Shown here in pieces: positions 44,403 through 52,793 of a DNA stretch of 64,000 nt (position 1 is the stretch's first letter; every line of letters starts with the position of its first letter). Location: contig CAVSZA010000017.1 of assembly GCA_963732095.1 (NCBI GenBank), positions 1 through 64,000 on the forward strand, written 5' to 3'. The notes beneath the pieces are model-generated. The model was not told the origin of the DNA. It saw only the letters and a list, made by a program, of their open reading frames with translations, and searched no databases. A program made the translations under genes and the position numbers. The DNA is from AP-15 sp963732095. GTDB taxonomy: Bacteria > Pseudomonadota > Alphaproteobacteria > ATCC43930 > CGMCC-115725.

Positions 44403-45602
44403 ATCACCGCGTCGATCACCATCTCGTCGTTTCGCCCGAAGACCGTCATCATCGGCGCCGGGGTCATGGGGTTGGGAATTGCCTGGCGGCTGGCCCAAGC
44501 CGGTTGCTCGGTCTCCGTCTTCGACCGTGCCGCGGCCGGACGCGGTGCGAGCTGGGCGGCTGCCGGAATGCTCGCCGCCGCGGTCGAGACCGAGCCCGGC
44601 GAGGAGGCACTGCTCGCCTTGACGCTCGAAAGCCAGCGTATGTGGCCGGATTTCGCGCGCGAACTCGAGGCGGTATCCGGCATCTCGGTCGGCTATCGGG
44701 ACGAGGGTACGATTGTCGTCGCCCTGACCCGCGACGATGCCGAGCAGCTGCGCTTCACCTTTGATTTCCAGAAAAGCCTCGGGCTCGATCTCGAATGGCT
44801 GTCGGGGGCAGAGGCGCGGCGGCGAGAGCCGCACTTGCGGCCGGGCATCGCCGGCGCCGTCCTCAGCCCGCGAGATCATCAAGTCGACAACCGCCGGCTC
44901 GTCGACGCTCTCGCAACGGCGGCGCGCAAGTCCGGAGCCGTACTTTACGAACACGATCCGGTGCGAGAGGTTGAGATCACCGGCGGGCGCATAACCGCGG
45001 CCGTGACCGAGCACCGCCGCGAAAATGCGGATGTCATCGTGCTCGCTGCCGGGGCTTGGTCGCGCGACATCGCCGGGATTCCGGCGGCTGATCTCCCCCC
45101 GGTCCGTCCGATAAAAGGTCAGATGCTGGCGTTGGACATGGATCCCGCGAACCCGCTGGTGCACCACGTCGTGTGGCTTCCGCGGGGCTATTTGGTGCCG
45201 CGCCGGGACGGACGGCTCGTGGTCGGCGGAACCGTAGAGGAGCGCGGCTTTGACGATAGGATCACGGCAGGCGGCTTGCTGGCGCTGATCGAGGGTGCCT
45301 GGCGCGCCGTGCCCGGGATCGAGGAGCTTCCCGTGGCCGAGACTTGGGTGGGCTTCCGTCCGGGTTCGCGAGACGATGCCCCGATGCTGGGTCCGAGCGG
45401 GATAGACGGGCTGGTTGTCGCAACCGGGCATCATCGCAACGGAATTCTGCTGACGCCACTGACGGCCGAAGCAGTCAGCGCCTTTATATTGACAGACCAT
45501 CTGCCGGAGGCGGTTCGGCCGTTCACTCCGGAGCGATTCACCGATAACGACCGCCGCTTTAGCAGAACTATAGGGTACGGCATCGCTGCCGGGGTTCGAT
45601 GA
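44403..45602 (+). CDS. thiO: glycine oxidase ThiO
   Basis: An FAD-dependent oxidase of about 400 residues. It has the Rossmann motif TVIIGAGVMGLGIAWRLAQA at the N-terminus, GASWAAAGMLAAAVE and a C-terminal segment VVATGHHRNGILLTPLTAEA. ThiO oxidises glycine to iminoglycine for thiazole synthesis. It is the first gene after the TPP riboswitch and overlaps thiS at its stop. There is no ATG, GTG or TTG between the riboswitch and the Rossmann motif. The ATC at 44403, eight bases after AGGGAG, is the best-placed start; upstream GTG/TTG codons would place the aptamer inside the protein. The start is therefore uncertain. Confidence 0.88.
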   Translation: MTASITISSFRPKTVIIGAGVMGLGIAWRLAQAGCSVSVFDRAAAGRGASWAAAGMLAAAVETEPGEEALLALTLESQRMWPDFARELEAVSGISVGYRDEGTIVVALTRDDAEQLRFTFDFQKSLGLDLEWLSGAEARRREPHLRPGIAGAVLSPRDHQVDNRRLVDALATAARKSGAVLYEHDPVREVEITGGRITAAVTEHRRENADVIVLAAGAWSRDIAGIPAADLPPVRPIKGQMLALDMDPANPLVHHVVWLPRGYLVPRRDGRLVVGGTVEERGFDDRITAGGLLALIEGAWRAVPGIEELPVAETWVGFRPGSRDDAPMLGPSGIDGLVVATGHHRNGILLTPLTAEAVSAFILTDHLPEAVRPFTPERFTDNDRRFSRTIGYGIAAGVR

Positions 45603-45805
45603 TGCGGCTCAAGGTCAACGGAGTGGAAGAGGAGTTCGCGGTGACCACCGTGAGTGAACTGCTGGCGTTCCGCGGCATCGATCCCGTTGCCCGGTTTGTC
45701 GCAGTTGCTGTGAACGGTTCCGCGGTCCGCCGTTCCGAATGGCCGTCGAAACCTCTCGGACCCGGGGACGATGTCGAGATCGTCCGCCCGTTTTCCGGCG
45801 GTTGA
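45599..45805 (+). CDS. thiS: sulfur carrier protein ThiS
   Basis: A 68-residue ubiquitin-like protein beginning MMRLKVNGVEEEF and ending in the Gly-Gly tail RPFSGG, which is adenylated and then thiocarboxylated to supply sulfur for the thiamin thiazole. Its ATG overlaps the thiO stop, and thiG follows 42 bases later. Confidence 0.95.
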   Translation: MMRLKVNGVEEEFAVTTVSELLAFRGIDPVARFVAVAVNGSAVRRSEWPSKPLGPGDDVEIVRPFSGG

Positions 45806-45847
45806 GGCCGGCTCCAATCAGAGAGAATTTCAGCAGGACAGTACACG

Positions 45848-46618
45848 ATGACCGATCCGTTCAACATTGCTGGCACCCCGTTCTCCTCTCGGCTGATCGT
45901 CGGCACAGCCCGCTATCCGAACCAGCAGGTGATGCTCGATTGCCTCGAAGCGAGCGGCGCGGAATTGGTCACCGCCTCGATCCGCCGCATCAGCCTGGAG
46001 GGCTATGCCGAGAGTCTGGTCGATGTTCTCGGCGGCAGATACCGCCTGTTGCCGAACACGGCCGGGTGCGTCACCGCGCGAGACGCCATTCTGACCGCCG
46101 AACTGGCGCGCGAAGCTCTCGAAACGAATTGGGTCAAGCTCGAACTGATCGGCGACCGCGAACTGCTGTACCCCGATGTCGAACAGCTCGTTCATGCGGC
46201 CGAGGAACTCGCCCGCAAAGGCTTTACCGTGCTTCCCTATTGCAACGAAGACCCGGTTACCTGCCAAAAGCTGGCCGATGTCGGATGCGCGGCGGTAATG
46301 CCGCTCGGATCGCTGATCGGTTCCGGGATGGGAATTGCCAATCCGACAGCGATCGAGCTGATCTGCTCGCGCAGCCCGGTCCCCGTGGTGCTCGACGCCG
46401 GCATCGGCACTGCTTCCGATGCCGCCTTTGCGATGGAGCTCGGATGCGACGCGGTCATGGTCGACACCGCTATTGCCCAATCCCGTGATCCGCGCCGGAT
46501 GGCCGCCGCGATGCGCGCGGCGGTGGAAGCCGGACGCCTTGCACGGCTCGCCGGCCGCATACCAAGGCGCCGTTTTGCCGAACCGTCGAGCCCGCAGCTC
46601 GGCCTCGTCGGCTCCTGA
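45848..46618 (+). CDS. thiG: thiazole synthase ThiG
   Basis: A 256-residue TIM-barrel enzyme. It forms the thiamin thiazole phosphate from deoxyxylulose phosphate, iminoglycine and ThiS thiocarboxylate. The Schiff-base Lys is in TNWVKLELIGD, and the phosphate-binding loops PLGSLIGSGMGIAN and VVLDAGIGTASDAAFAMELG are present. It is third in the TPP-controlled thiO-thiS-thiG operon; thiE is not adjacent, and a rhomboid gene follows 60 bases downstream. Confidence 0.95.
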   Translation: MTDPFNIAGTPFSSRLIVGTARYPNQQVMLDCLEASGAELVTASIRRISLEGYAESLVDVLGGRYRLLPNTAGCVTARDAILTAELAREALETNWVKLELIGDRELLYPDVEQLVHAAEELARKGFTVLPYCNEDPVTCQKLADVGCAAVMPLGSLIGSGMGIANPTAIELICSRSPVPVVLDAGIGTASDAAFAMELGCDAVMVDTAIAQSRDPRRMAAAMRAAVEAGRLARLAGRIPRRRFAEPSSPQLGLVGS

Positions 46619-46678
46619 GTGGGCTCCTGAGCCGATGGGCGCCCTGCGGGGCGTCCGCGCCATTGGCGGGTCTTCGGC

Positions 46679-47485
46679 ATGATCTTCGCCGTCCCGCTGT
46701 CTGACGACAATCCCACCGTTAACCCGCCGATCCTCACCTATTTCCTGATCGGCGCCTGCGCCGGCGCGTTCCTTTGGCAGCTCGGTCACAACGAGCACTT
46801 CATCTTATATGCGTACGGCATGATCCCGGCGGAGCTGTTCGGGCTCTGGCATCCGCCGCGGAATTACCAAGTCTTGCCGCCCTGGGCGACAGTGCTGACC
46901 AGCATGTTTCTGCACGGCGGCTGGTTCCATCTGTTGGGGAACATGCTGTATTTGTGGATTTTCGGAAATAACGTAGAGGATGTGCTCGGGCGCGGGCGTT
47001 ATCTGCTCCTTTATCTGACATGCGGCATCGTGGCTGCGCTCGCTCAGGCGTTCTCGAACCCCACTTCGCACATTCCGATGGTCGGGGCGAGCGGAGCGAT
47101 CGCCGGGGTCCTCGGCGCCTATCTTCTGCTCCACCCCGGCGCGAATGTGCGCTGCTTTATGTGGATCGTGATCTTCTTTCGCATCGTCAATGTGCCGGCC
47201 TGGGCGATGCTCGGCCTGTGGTTCGCGATGCAGCTGGTAAGCGGCCTGATGGCCGCCCCCGGCCGGCCGGGAGTGGCGTTCTGGGCGCATGTCGGCGGCT
47301 TCGCCACCGGATTGGTTCTGGTCATGGTGTTGCGCCCGAGCGGCGTAACATTGCTCCAGCCGCCCCGCAGCCAAGCCTTCGCCACCGCTCCCCCCGGCTC
47401 CTTCGCCGGCCGGCGCTCCTCCTATCGCGGCTCGGTGCCGCAAGCCGGCCGCCGGCCCATCCGGCCGCGCAATCCGTGGGGATGA
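46679..47485 (+). CDS. rhomboid family intramembrane serine protease
   Basis: A 268-residue membrane protein with about seven hydrophobic segments. The GxSG motif VGASGAIAGVLGAYLLL carries the nucleophile Ser, and the catalytic His lies in FWAHVGGFATGLVL. The HGGWFHLLGNMLYLWIFG segment supplies the conserved His and Asn of the active-site hole. The Pro/Arg-rich C-terminal tail (about 45 residues) is cytoplasmic and variable. Rhomboids cleave membrane-embedded substrates; none is known here. It follows the thi operon on the same strand and may be transcribed from it. Confidence 0.93.
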   Translation: MIFAVPLSDDNPTVNPPILTYFLIGACAGAFLWQLGHNEHFILYAYGMIPAELFGLWHPPRNYQVLPPWATVLTSMFLHGGWFHLLGNMLYLWIFGNNVEDVLGRGRYLLLYLTCGIVAALAQAFSNPTSHIPMVGASGAIAGVLGAYLLLHPGANVRCFMWIVIFFRIVNVPAWAMLGLWFAMQLVSGLMAAPGRPGVAFWAHVGGFATGLVLVMVLRPSGVTLLQPPRSQAFATAPPGSFAGRRSSYRGSVPQAGRRPIRPRNPWG

Positions 47486-47507
47486 GCTGTCATTCGAGGC
47501 CAAGATT

Positions 47508-47629
47508 GTCATTCCGGGACGGCCCTTGGGCCGGGCCCGGAAGCCATGAACACCGTCTCCTGAACCCCGTCTCCGAGGCCTGTGTTCATGGGTTCCGGGC
47601 TCGCGGACGAGCCCGCGCCCCGGAATGAC
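47508..47629. repeat. palindromic element, 122 bp
   Basis: The ends are exact inverted copies, GTCATTCCGGG and CCCGGAATGAC. Inside, CCCGGAAGCCATGAACAC and GTGTTCATGGGTTCCGGG pair with one mismatch. It lies in a gene-free stretch downstream of the rhomboid gene (47486-47889), in which nothing else is recognisable. It looks like a non-autonomous palindromic repeat rather than a simple terminator. Confidence 0.7.
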
Positions 47630-47889
47630 CCGATCAGGCCCGCCGGGTTCACAGCGGATGGCTGTTTCTGCAGCCAATCTACAGCGAAGAGTACTTTTTT
47701 TGTTCAAGTCGGATGAGCATGGAAGCGTCCGCAATTGTTCCAAAGCCGTTTTGTGAGCTGCGCTGACTCGGCCTGCGAAAATCCCCTCTTATGATATGAT
47801 TTTGGCAATTCTGCGGTCGCTGCACGGTTGTTGCGGTCCGCAGTCGCGCGGCGCATCTTCACCATAATCAAGAGACCGGGGAGAGGCGG

Positions 47890-48202
47890 ATGCTGAATGC
47901 GCGGATCGAGTTGCGGGGCGAGGAATTGTTCTGCGCCGATACCGGCGAGGGCGGCCTCTAGACGGTGCGGCGGCTGACACCCGAGGCACTCGCGCGCCTG
48001 CGCGGCTGGGCCGAGCGATACGATACGGCGGTGCAGTCTCGGGAGTTGCCGCTGCTGGTCGAGATCGGGCGGGACATCGCAGCGTTTCTCGACGAGGGCG
48101 ACCGCTGGCTCGGCCAGGTCCTCGGCGGAACAATCGGTGAGATTGCGCTCGATATTGTGGTACCCGGACAGCCGGAGGAGCGCGAGCGGATCCTTCTCGA
48201 TC
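47890..48202 (+). pseudogene. remnant of a CHAT-associated protein N-terminus, plus-strand piece
   Basis: Reading from the ATG at 47890 gives MLNARIELRGEELFCADTGE, then a TAG at 47959, then in the same frame VRRLTPEALARLRGWAERYD and GEIALDIVVPGQPEERERIL. This layout matches the N-terminal region of large alphaproteobacterial proteins with CHAT or TPR domains. The expected continuation (LLDLPWELL and further) is missing; the sequence breaks at about 48202 and a piece of the same protein continues on the opposite strand. I treat it as a decayed gene fragment. Confidence 0.6.
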
Positions 48203-48357
48203 GCGCCGCTTTCCTCGACACTGAGGTTGAGAGGCAGCCCGTTTGTCGCCTGCAGGATCCCGGCTTCCTCCTGCTCGTAATTAATGACGCCCTGTCCCTC
48301 GACCTCGGCCGCCATGAACAGCATGGCAGAAAGTGCCGAAATCGCGAAGAGAGCCAT
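48200..48357 (-). pseudogene. remnant of the same CHAT-associated N-terminus, inverted piece
   Basis: On the minus strand from about 48339 to 48200 the translation is SALSAMLFMAAEVEGQG followed by INYEQEEAGILQAT, then LPLNLSVEESGAI. In intact proteins of this type such a segment follows the region found on the plus strand at 47890-48202, so the piece appears to have been flipped in place. The family comparison rests on memory of related proteins, not on an alignment. Confidence 0.5.
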
Positions 48358-49179
48358 TGCCCCCCTTTACAGCAGTTGGAAAGATGCGGACGGCAATCTG
48401 CCAGCAGACCTGCGGGGGTGGGAGGCCGCGCGCCTCGCTCTGCTTGGAGAAGCACCTCCCAACATAGTGAACGAATCGTCGCGCGCTGCGGTAGTTTTCC
48501 TATTCCTTACCTTGCATCAAGCCGAACCGGCCTTGGAACTTGTACTCGCTGCGCTCTCGGCACTGGATCGCACAGAGGCCGCCCCGAATCTGCATCTTCT
48601 TCGGCACGGTGCCGATTGCGCCGAGCGGTTGGGGAAAGCTGAAATTCAGGAAATGCTGCTCGAGCGGGCTCTCGCGATCGAGGGGGGCGATCCCAGCGCC
48701 CGCGCAATGCTGCTTTTCGCAAGGGCTTCGCGGCTCATCCAAACCGGGCACATTGACGAGGCGGAACAGCTTCTGACGGAAGCGGCGGCAGTGTTCGAGT
48801 CACTCGGCGACGTGCGCTCGCGCGCCATGACGATGGGTAAAATCGCCGACAGCTTGCAGGCCCGCGGCCAACTCGACGAGGCGCTCAAAATCCGCAACGA
48901 GGAGGAGCTGCCGGTCTATCAGCGGCTCGGCGACGTGCGCTCGCGGGCCGTGACGATGGGCAAAATCGCCGACATGTTGCAGGCCCGCGGCCAACTCGAC
49001 GAGGCGCTCAAGATCCGCACCGAGGAACAGCTGCCGGTCTTTGAGCGGCTCGGCGACGTGCGCGAGCGCGCCGTAACGATGGGCAAAATCGCCGACATCT
49101 TGCAGGCCCGCGGCCAACTCGACGAGGCGCTCAAAATCCGCAACGAGGAACAGCTGCCGGTCTATGAGCGGCTCGGCGA
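48314..49179 (+). CDS. TPR-repeat protein, 5' part of a frameshifted gene
   Basis: About 288 residues before the reading frame breaks. An N-terminal helical region (GWEAARLALLGEAPPNIV) is followed by four TPR-like repeats of 41 residues, consensus LGDVRxRAVTMGKIADxLQA-RGQLDEALKIRxEExLPVYER. At 49179-49180 one C of GGCGACGTGCGC is missing compared with the other repeats, and the frame goes wrong; the correct frame continues from 49180. The intact product would be a TPR plus alpha/beta-hydrolase protein. The start is uncertain because the inverted CHAT remnant overlaps it; 48314 is one of three nearby Met codons. Confidence 0.6.
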
Positions 49180-49424
49180 GTGCGCTCGCGCGCGGTCACT
49201 ATGGGCAAGATCACCGACATCTTGCGGGCCCGCGGGCGACTCGACGAGGCACTCAGAATTTACAACGAGGAGCAGCTGCCGGTGTATCAGCGGCTCGGTG
49301 ACGTGCGCGAGCGCGCGGTCACGATGGGCAAAATCGCCGACATTTTGCAGGCCCGCGGGCAACTCGACGAGGCGCTGCGCTATCGGATGGAAGAATTGCC
49401 GGTTTACGAAAAGCTCGGCGCCGT
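48803..49424 (+). repeat. tandem 123-bp repeats encoding TPR-like units
   Basis: Five near-identical direct repeats, period 123 bp, begin with CTCGGCGACGTGCGC at 48803, 48926, 49049, 49172 (lacking one C) and about 49294. Each encodes one 41-residue unit. High DNA identity indicates recent expansion and makes the array prone to slippage and recombination. Confidence 0.8.
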
Positions 49425-50751
49425 GCGCGATCTCCTCGTTGCACGCATTGAGCAGGCGATCACGAGACTCCTCCGAGGAAGTGACGACGATCGGGGCGAG
49501 GCCAGCCGGCTTCTCGGCCTCGCGCTCCACGACGCGCAGCGGCTGGAATTACCCGAGGTGCGGCAGATCGAGCAGCTCATCGAGCAAGCGGAGCGAGGTG
49601 CATTCCTGCCGAAAGAGACGAGCGATCAGGCGGCGGATGCTGTCCCGCTCCCGCCGACCGAGGCCGTCCCACCTGCTCCGGCGCCTCCTCCGGAAGCCGC
49701 CACTCGCGATATCTCGGGTACTCCAGATGCGCCCATGTCGGCACCGCATCCGCACGCTCAGACTGACAAGGCGGAATATGTGGTCTGGTACGGCACCAAT
49801 CGGCGGCCGAACGATCCGGGGAATTGGGGCAAGGGCTATTCGGCAATGCGCGACAATGTCGTGCATTATGGCTCGTGCCGTGTGTTCATACCCGAGTCCC
49901 ACAAGATCGGCTCGATTGGTTCGCCTTGGTGGAAGCGGCTGGTAACAATGACGGACGATCGGCTGCGGCTCCTCGGGATCGACGAATTGCAGCAGAGCGA
50001 TTATTGGAAGGCCATTACCGCGCAACTCGCCGCGATCAATGCGGTGGAGCGCTGCGCATTGATCTTTGTGCACGGCTACAATGTCTCGTTTGAAGAGGCG
50101 GCGCAGCGGGCGGCGCAGATTGGGTTCGACCTGTCGGTCAAAGGGGCGATGGCGTTCTTCAGCTGGCCGTCGCAGGGACCGACGCGCGGTTATCCCGCCG
50201 ATGAGGCCACGATCGAGGCGAGCGAAGGCGTTATTGCCGATTTCATGACCGACTTCGCCGAGAGGTGCGGCGCCACTGCGGTGCACATGATCGCGCACAG
50301 CATGGGCAATCGCGGGGTGTTGCGCGCGGTCAACCGGATTGCGGCAAGGGCGCAGCGGCGGACTGGCAAACCGTTCGGCCAGGTCATCCTGGCCGCTGCC
50401 GATGTCGATGCCGATGTGTTCCGGCAGCTGAGCGCGGCCTATGCGGAAGTCGCCAGCCGAACCACGCTTTATGTCTCGAAGCGTGATCTGGCGGTCGAGG
50501 CGTCGCGCTGGCTGCACAATTTCCCGCGTGCGGGTCTGATGCCGCCGACCCTGGTGTTGCCGGGGATCGACACGATCAATGTGACGAATGTCGATCTGAC
50601 GATGCTGGGGCACGGCTATGTCGCCGAGGCCCGCGACGTGCTGACCGACATGCATGCCCTTATCACCCGCGGCGCTCCGCCGAATGAGAGGTTCGGCCTG
50701 CACGAGGCGAAGAACGAGGAGGGCGAGCGCTATTGGCTGATTGGCGCGTAG
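49180..50751 (+). CDS. TPR / alpha-beta hydrolase (DUF900) protein, 3' part of a frameshifted gene
   Basis: A 523-residue frame that continues the TPR array after the frameshift and then leads through a Pro/Ala-rich linker (residues about 150-190) to an alpha/beta-hydrolase domain. The latter has YVVWYGTNRRPNDP, LIFVHGYNVSFEEAAQRAAQ, the nucleophile elbow AHSMGNRGVL and a C-terminal GHGYVAEARDVL with the catalytic His region. This is the DUF900 family, serine esterase-like enzymes without a known substrate. It may be translated alone from an internal start (GTG at 49180 or ATG at 49201), or the whole gene may be intact apart from a sequencing error. Confidence 0.75.
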   Translation: MRSRAVTMGKITDILRARGRLDEALRIYNEEQLPVYQRLGDVRERAVTMGKIADILQARGQLDEALRYRMEELPVYEKLGAVRDLLVARIEQAITRLLRGSDDDRGEASRLLGLALHDAQRLELPEVRQIEQLIEQAERGAFLPKETSDQAADAVPLPPTEAVPPAPAPPPEAATRDISGTPDAPMSAPHPHAQTDKAEYVVWYGTNRRPNDPGNWGKGYSAMRDNVVHYGSCRVFIPESHKIGSIGSPWWKRLVTMTDDRLRLLGIDELQQSDYWKAITAQLAAINAVERCALIFVHGYNVSFEEAAQRAAQIGFDLSVKGAMAFFSWPSQGPTRGYPADEATIEASEGVIADFMTDFAERCGATAVHMIAHSMGNRGVLRAVNRIAARAQRRTGKPFGQVILAAADVDADVFRQLSAAYAEVASRTTLYVSKRDLAVEASRWLHNFPRAGLMPPTLVLPGIDTINVTNVDLTMLGHGYVAEARDVLTDMHALITRGAPPNERFGLHEAKNEEGERYWLIGA

Positions 50752-50839
50752 GCGTCCGGTTATTAGAGGAGATTTCGCTCAGATCGAATCATCACTCCTG
50801 TCGTCATTGCGAGTTCCCACCGGCCGGCGGCCGACCCCG

Positions 50840-51341
50840 CTGAATGAAACCGGCTGGACATCACGACGAGGCCGAGCAGGTGTGGTTGCTTGCTAGCGGA
50901 GCGAAGCAATCTTGTCTGTGCGCCGTAGTGCATAGTGTGGGGCGCAGCCTGGGGCCGGGGCCAAGTCCCGGGCTGCGGCGGCGCCGTGACCGCAAGCAAT
51001 CGTGGGGTCCTTTCCCCGTGTCGAGCAGGGCTCCGGCGCTGCCTGTCATCTCACGCCCGAACAGTTGCCAGGGCCCTCGCCCGCAGTCGCAAGAAGGGGA
51101 TAGGATGATGGCGTCACAGGATGTGTTTGTCGGGATCGACGTCTCGAAGGATCGCTTGGACGTGCATGTGCGTCCGCTGGGGGTCGGCTTCTCGGTGAGC
51201 AATGAAGCGGCCGGGTATGCCGGGTGGATCGCCCGGCTGCGGCCGTTGCGCGTGAAACGCATCGTGCTGGAGGCGACCGGCGGGTACCAGCGGGCGCTGT
51301 GGCTGGCGCTGAGCGAAGCAGGACTGGTCGCGGCAGTGGTC
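50840..51341 (+). mobile_element. IS110 family element, left part, truncated
   Basis: From the ATG at 51105 the product starts ASQDVFVGIDVSKDRLDVHV (first catalytic Asp) and includes RIVLEATGGYQRALWLALSE (the Glu of the DEDD set). The frame is lost after about 79 residues, where the sequence becomes part of an acetyltransferase gene on the other strand. The 260 bases before the ATG are non-coding and can fold (GGCGCAGCC at 50941 with GGCTGC near 50971; CCTTTCCCCGTG nearby). In IS110 elements such a region encodes the bridge RNA. The outer left boundary is not determined. Confidence 0.7.
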
Positions 51342-51667
51342 TCACGCGCATACCCGTTGCCCCAATGAGGCTCGCCCAGCCAATAGCCGAGCGCCGGCTC
51401 TTCGCTCTCATCGCCGGTGCTGCCGTCCAATCCGACACCGCCGATCAGGCGGTCGCTCTCCTTCAATGCAATGGCAAAGCGGCGCGGCTGGCCGGTTGCG
51501 TGATCCTGCTGCACTCGAGCGATCCACTCCTGCCCGTCCGCTTCGGTGTAGGGGTGGGGCATCGTCGCCAGCCAACGCGCCACCACCCAGTTACCGGCCA
51601 ACGTGACCAGGTCAATGAGATCATCATTACACGGCGACCGCATCCGGAGCCGAGCGGTTTCAATCAC
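51342..51667 (-). pseudogene. GNAT acetyltransferase, C-terminally truncated
   Basis: The N-terminal about 108 residues of a RimJ/RimL-like GNAT: IETARLRMRSPCNDDLIDLV, then FAIALKESDRLIGGVGLD and GYWLGEPHWGNGYARE, which is the start of the acetyl-CoA binding motif. The rest of the domain is absent, replaced at about 51342 by IS110 sequence, so the gene is not functional. The likely history is an IS110 insertion followed by deletion of the element's right part and the acetyltransferase's 3' end. Confidence 0.75.
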
Positions 51668-51691
51668 GACACCGGGCGCCTCGGCGAGAGG

Positions 51692-52760
51692 TCAGGCGGC
51701 GGCTTTTCGGTTGGCGGTCAGGCGAGCGTCCACGAGAGCGACCGTTTGATCCACGACCGTATTGCGCATGCCGTATTGCGCACCGATCAGCTGCACGAGC
51801 CGGTCCGTCCGTTCGATATTGGGGGCGCCGTTGTTGAGGGCCCGGGCGGCCGAGGATGGCCGGACCAGGTCGTTTGCGGCGGCGGCATATTTCTCGAACG
51901 GCACCAGGTCGTTGGGCGATGCTCCGAGGCGCTCGCATATCCCGCAGACCCAATTATAGACCCCGCGTGAAGCTTCAAGGTCGTTGTGCACCGCGTCCTT
52001 GATGTCGATCGCACCATCCTTTGTGACGCAGCGGTAATTGCCGGTCAGCAGCATCGCCCATTTGGCGAGCGGCACAAAGATCGAAGTCGTGGACCTTCAA
52101 CTTGACGGGCAGCTGGATCGGTCCGTCGCCCGGGTCGTAACGTGCCGCCTCGATGTCCGCCTCCATTTGGCGCAGCATCGCGGTGGATTTGTCGGAGTCG
52201 AACCGGGCCACCTTGAAATTGGTCGGCAAGGTGACCTGCAGGACGTTGATCTTCTCGCCGGGCGGCCGGATGGCCTGCGGGTCCGGGCTGCACAAGGTCA
52301 GGTGACCGGGCTCGAAATTGTCCCAGACGCTCGCATCGGTATAGGCGGGTTTGAGCGTGTCGGTTTGCAGCCCCGCGATGCGCTTCAGATAAGGCAAGGG
52401 CGGCATGTTCATGATCGACATGCACGGCACCCGGGACCGCGCGACCGCGTCGAGCAATTCGCGAACCCCGGGGGAGCGGTATTGCGGCTCCTGCATCGCC
52501 AGAGCGACGAGATCGTAGTCCCTCGGGTTGACCTCGCCGGGGCCGGCGGCGGCAAGCTTGCCCGGCAATTTCCGCAAGTCGAGCTCGATCGGCTCCTTTC
52601 TGCCTCTGATCGGAAGGCGTATTCGGGCGCCGTCGTTGTTGAAGGCTTCCACCTCCGCCGGCAGGCACACCATCGTTATCTTGTGGCCGCCGAACAGCAG
52701 CTTCGTCGCCAGCAGCGAGCCGTAGGAAGCGCCCATGATCAGGACGTTGTAAGTCGTCAT
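51692..52760 (-). pseudogene. ketopantoate reductase-like oxidoreductase, frameshifted
   Basis: The ATG at 52760 has AGGAGG upstream and gives TTYNVLIMGASYGSLLATKL with a dinucleotide-binding loop, then about 225 residues of a PanE/ApbA-like protein. At about 52077 the frame breaks after VHDFDL; the natural continuation VPLAKWAMLLTGNYRCVTKD is in the other frame and runs to the stop at 51692. Joined, the protein would be about 355 residues. A gain or loss of one or two bases in the CTTTGTG stretch explains it: either an inactivated gene or an error in the sequence. The substrate is not assigned. Confidence 0.72.
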
Positions 52761-52793
52761 ACCGCCGTTTCCTCCTAAAGCCGGATGGATCTT

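Noticed and set aside
47959..47961. The in-frame TAG in the CHAT-associated remnant as recoded pyrrolysine
   Set aside because: The gene is otherwise broken, including an inverted piece, so a plain nonsense mutation is simpler; nothing else points to pyrrolysine use.
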